The translations under genes and the position numbers were made by a program. Below, one piece after another: positions 6,650 through 7,342 of a stretch of DNA of 7,342 bases. This DNA is from Bacillota bacterium. GTDB lineage: Bacteria; Bacillota_I; Bacilli_A; Acholeplasmatales; Acholeplasmataceae. Positions within the stretch are counted from its first letter, which is position 1. Each line of letters begins with the position of its first letter. The DNA is taken from assembly GCA_006226985.1 (NCBI GenBank), contig SBGC01000049.1, positions 1-7,342 of the forward strand, given 5' to 3'. The notes beneath the pieces were generated by a model. That model had not been told where the DNA came from. It searched no databases and saw nothing but the letters and a program-made list of their open reading frames with translations.

Positions 6650-7342
6650 AAAAACTATTATCAATTTTCTTACTTCTATTTATCTTAGTTGGATGTGGCC
6701 GAAGAACGACCACAACCAACGATGAAGATTTGACACTTATTATTTGGGAAGACAATAAAAATGTTGAACTTGTGACAACACTTACCGAAGAATTTGCTCG
6801 ATTTTATGCATTAAACTATCCAAATGCTCCAAGACTAAAATTCGAGTTTATTCCACACAGCGAGCAGTCTTCAGTTGAAGATTTAACACTCCATGGACCA
6901 GCAGGAACAGGTCCTGATGTGTTTGCATTTGTACATGATACACTTTCAACTGCTGTTTCTGGTGGTTTAATCGCAAAAAATGTATTTTCAGATAAAGTGA
7001 TTTCAACACATACTGCTGAAGCAGCTCATGCAGCATCACTCAATGGGGTAATGTATGGATATCCAATTACCTCTGAATCACAAATACTTATTTATCGTAA
7101 AAGCAAAATATCAACTAATCAAGCTAATAGTATTGAAGGTATCCTCGATAGCAACCAAGCAAATGCAAAACTTGTTTGGGATGTTTTTGAAGGTTACTAC
7201 TCATTTGGCTTAATGACAGATGCATTACTCTATGGTGAAAATGGTGAAACAACCACAGGACTAAAAGAAACCTATTTAAATTTTGCTACACCAGAAACGA
7301 TAGAAAATATTACATATCTTTTATCAAACTATAAGAATAATA
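6646..7342 (+). CDS. Sugar ABC transporter substrate-binding lipoprotein (MalE/GanS-like), 3' end cut by window
   Basis: Predicted to capture oligosaccharides outside the membrane and deliver them to an ABC permease. It begins at GTG and 232 codons are visible; about 400 in total would be usual for the family, so the rest lies beyond the window. The sequence opens MKKLLSIFLLLFILVGCGRR, a lipoprotein signal with lipobox LVGC and Cys17, followed by a short Thr-rich linker. The mature part starts with the usual beta strand LTLIIWEDNKN (29-39) and a helix EEFARFY (48-54). It then has GTGPDVFAF (87-95), the GPD turn of family 1 binding proteins, and GVMYGYPITSESQILIYRKS (134-153), which parallels MalE's AYPIAVEALSLIYNK. 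The 4-base overlap with the GH2 gene and the galactanase upstream suggest beta-1,4-galacto-oligosaccharides as ligand, as for B. subtilis GanS. The sequence alone shows only the oligosaccharide-type class. Two permease genes would be expected next. Confidence 0.9.
   Translation, partial: MKKLLSIFLLLFILVGCGRRTTTTNDEDLTLIIWEDNKNVELVTTLTEEFARFYALNYPNAPRLKFEFIPHSEQSSVEDLTLHGPAGTGPDVFAFVHDTLSTAVSGGLIAKNVFSDKVISTHTAEAAHAASLNGVMYGYPITSESQILIYRKSKISTNQANSIEGILDSNQANAKLVWDVFEGYYSFGLMTDALLYGENGETTTGLKETYLNFATPETIENITYLLSNYKNN

Noticed and set aside
6848..7039. Short minus-strand reading frame inside the binding-protein gene
   Set aside because: The plus-strand frame has a strong ribosome binding site, lipobox and family motifs. 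The antisense translation is Leu/Gln/His-rich and unrecognisable.

Overview
The window looks like chromosomal DNA from a low-GC Gram-positive-type bacterium, most plausibly Acholeplasma, 'Candidatus Izemoplasma' or a relative, or another AT-rich Firmicute. The signs are strong A/T bias, AGGAGG-like ribosome binding sites, LacI-family control and lipobox-bearing surface proteins. The code is standard: TGA ends two genes, and tryptophans are written TGG. This argues against Mycoplasma/Spiroplasma, which read TGA as Trp. The placement is inferred from style, not from a marker gene.

Layout, all on the + strand: (1) 26-1114, a complete GMP reductase (guaC) of the E. coli/animal type, closed by a clear intrinsic terminator (1124-1159). 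(2) 1160-1251, a compact control region with an unexplained 9-bp dyad, a promoter, and a LacI/CcpA-type palindrome lying across the -35 box and spacer. (3) 1252 to beyond 7342, an operon of four genes whose ends overlap by 1-4 bases: a LacI-family repressor, a surface-lipoprotein endo-beta-1,4-galactanase (GH53) with an Ig-like domain and a CBM61-like galactan-binding domain, a cytoplasmic GH2 beta-galactosidase, and the N-terminal 232 codons of a sugar ABC transporter binding lipoprotein, cut by the window edge.

Together the operon reads as a beta-1,4-galactan (pectin arabinogalactan side chain) utilisation locus. The anchored GH53 enzyme cuts galactan at the cell surface, the binding protein captures the galacto-oligosaccharides for import by an ABC permease expected just downstream, and the GH2 enzyme splits them to galactose inside the cell. 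The LacI-type protein probably represses the operon, including its own gene, until an oligosaccharide or galactose signal appears. It parallels the ganR / ganSPQAB system of Bacillus subtilis. It differs in gene order, in using GH2 instead of GH42 as the intracellular beta-galactosidase, and in anchoring the galactanase as a lipoprotein.

There is no gene-free stretch over 300 bases, and I see no RNA gene, mobile element or CRISPR. I do not see a wholly new system. The best leads are the operon's variant architecture, the operator/cre ambiguity, the upstream dyad and an insertion in GuaC.
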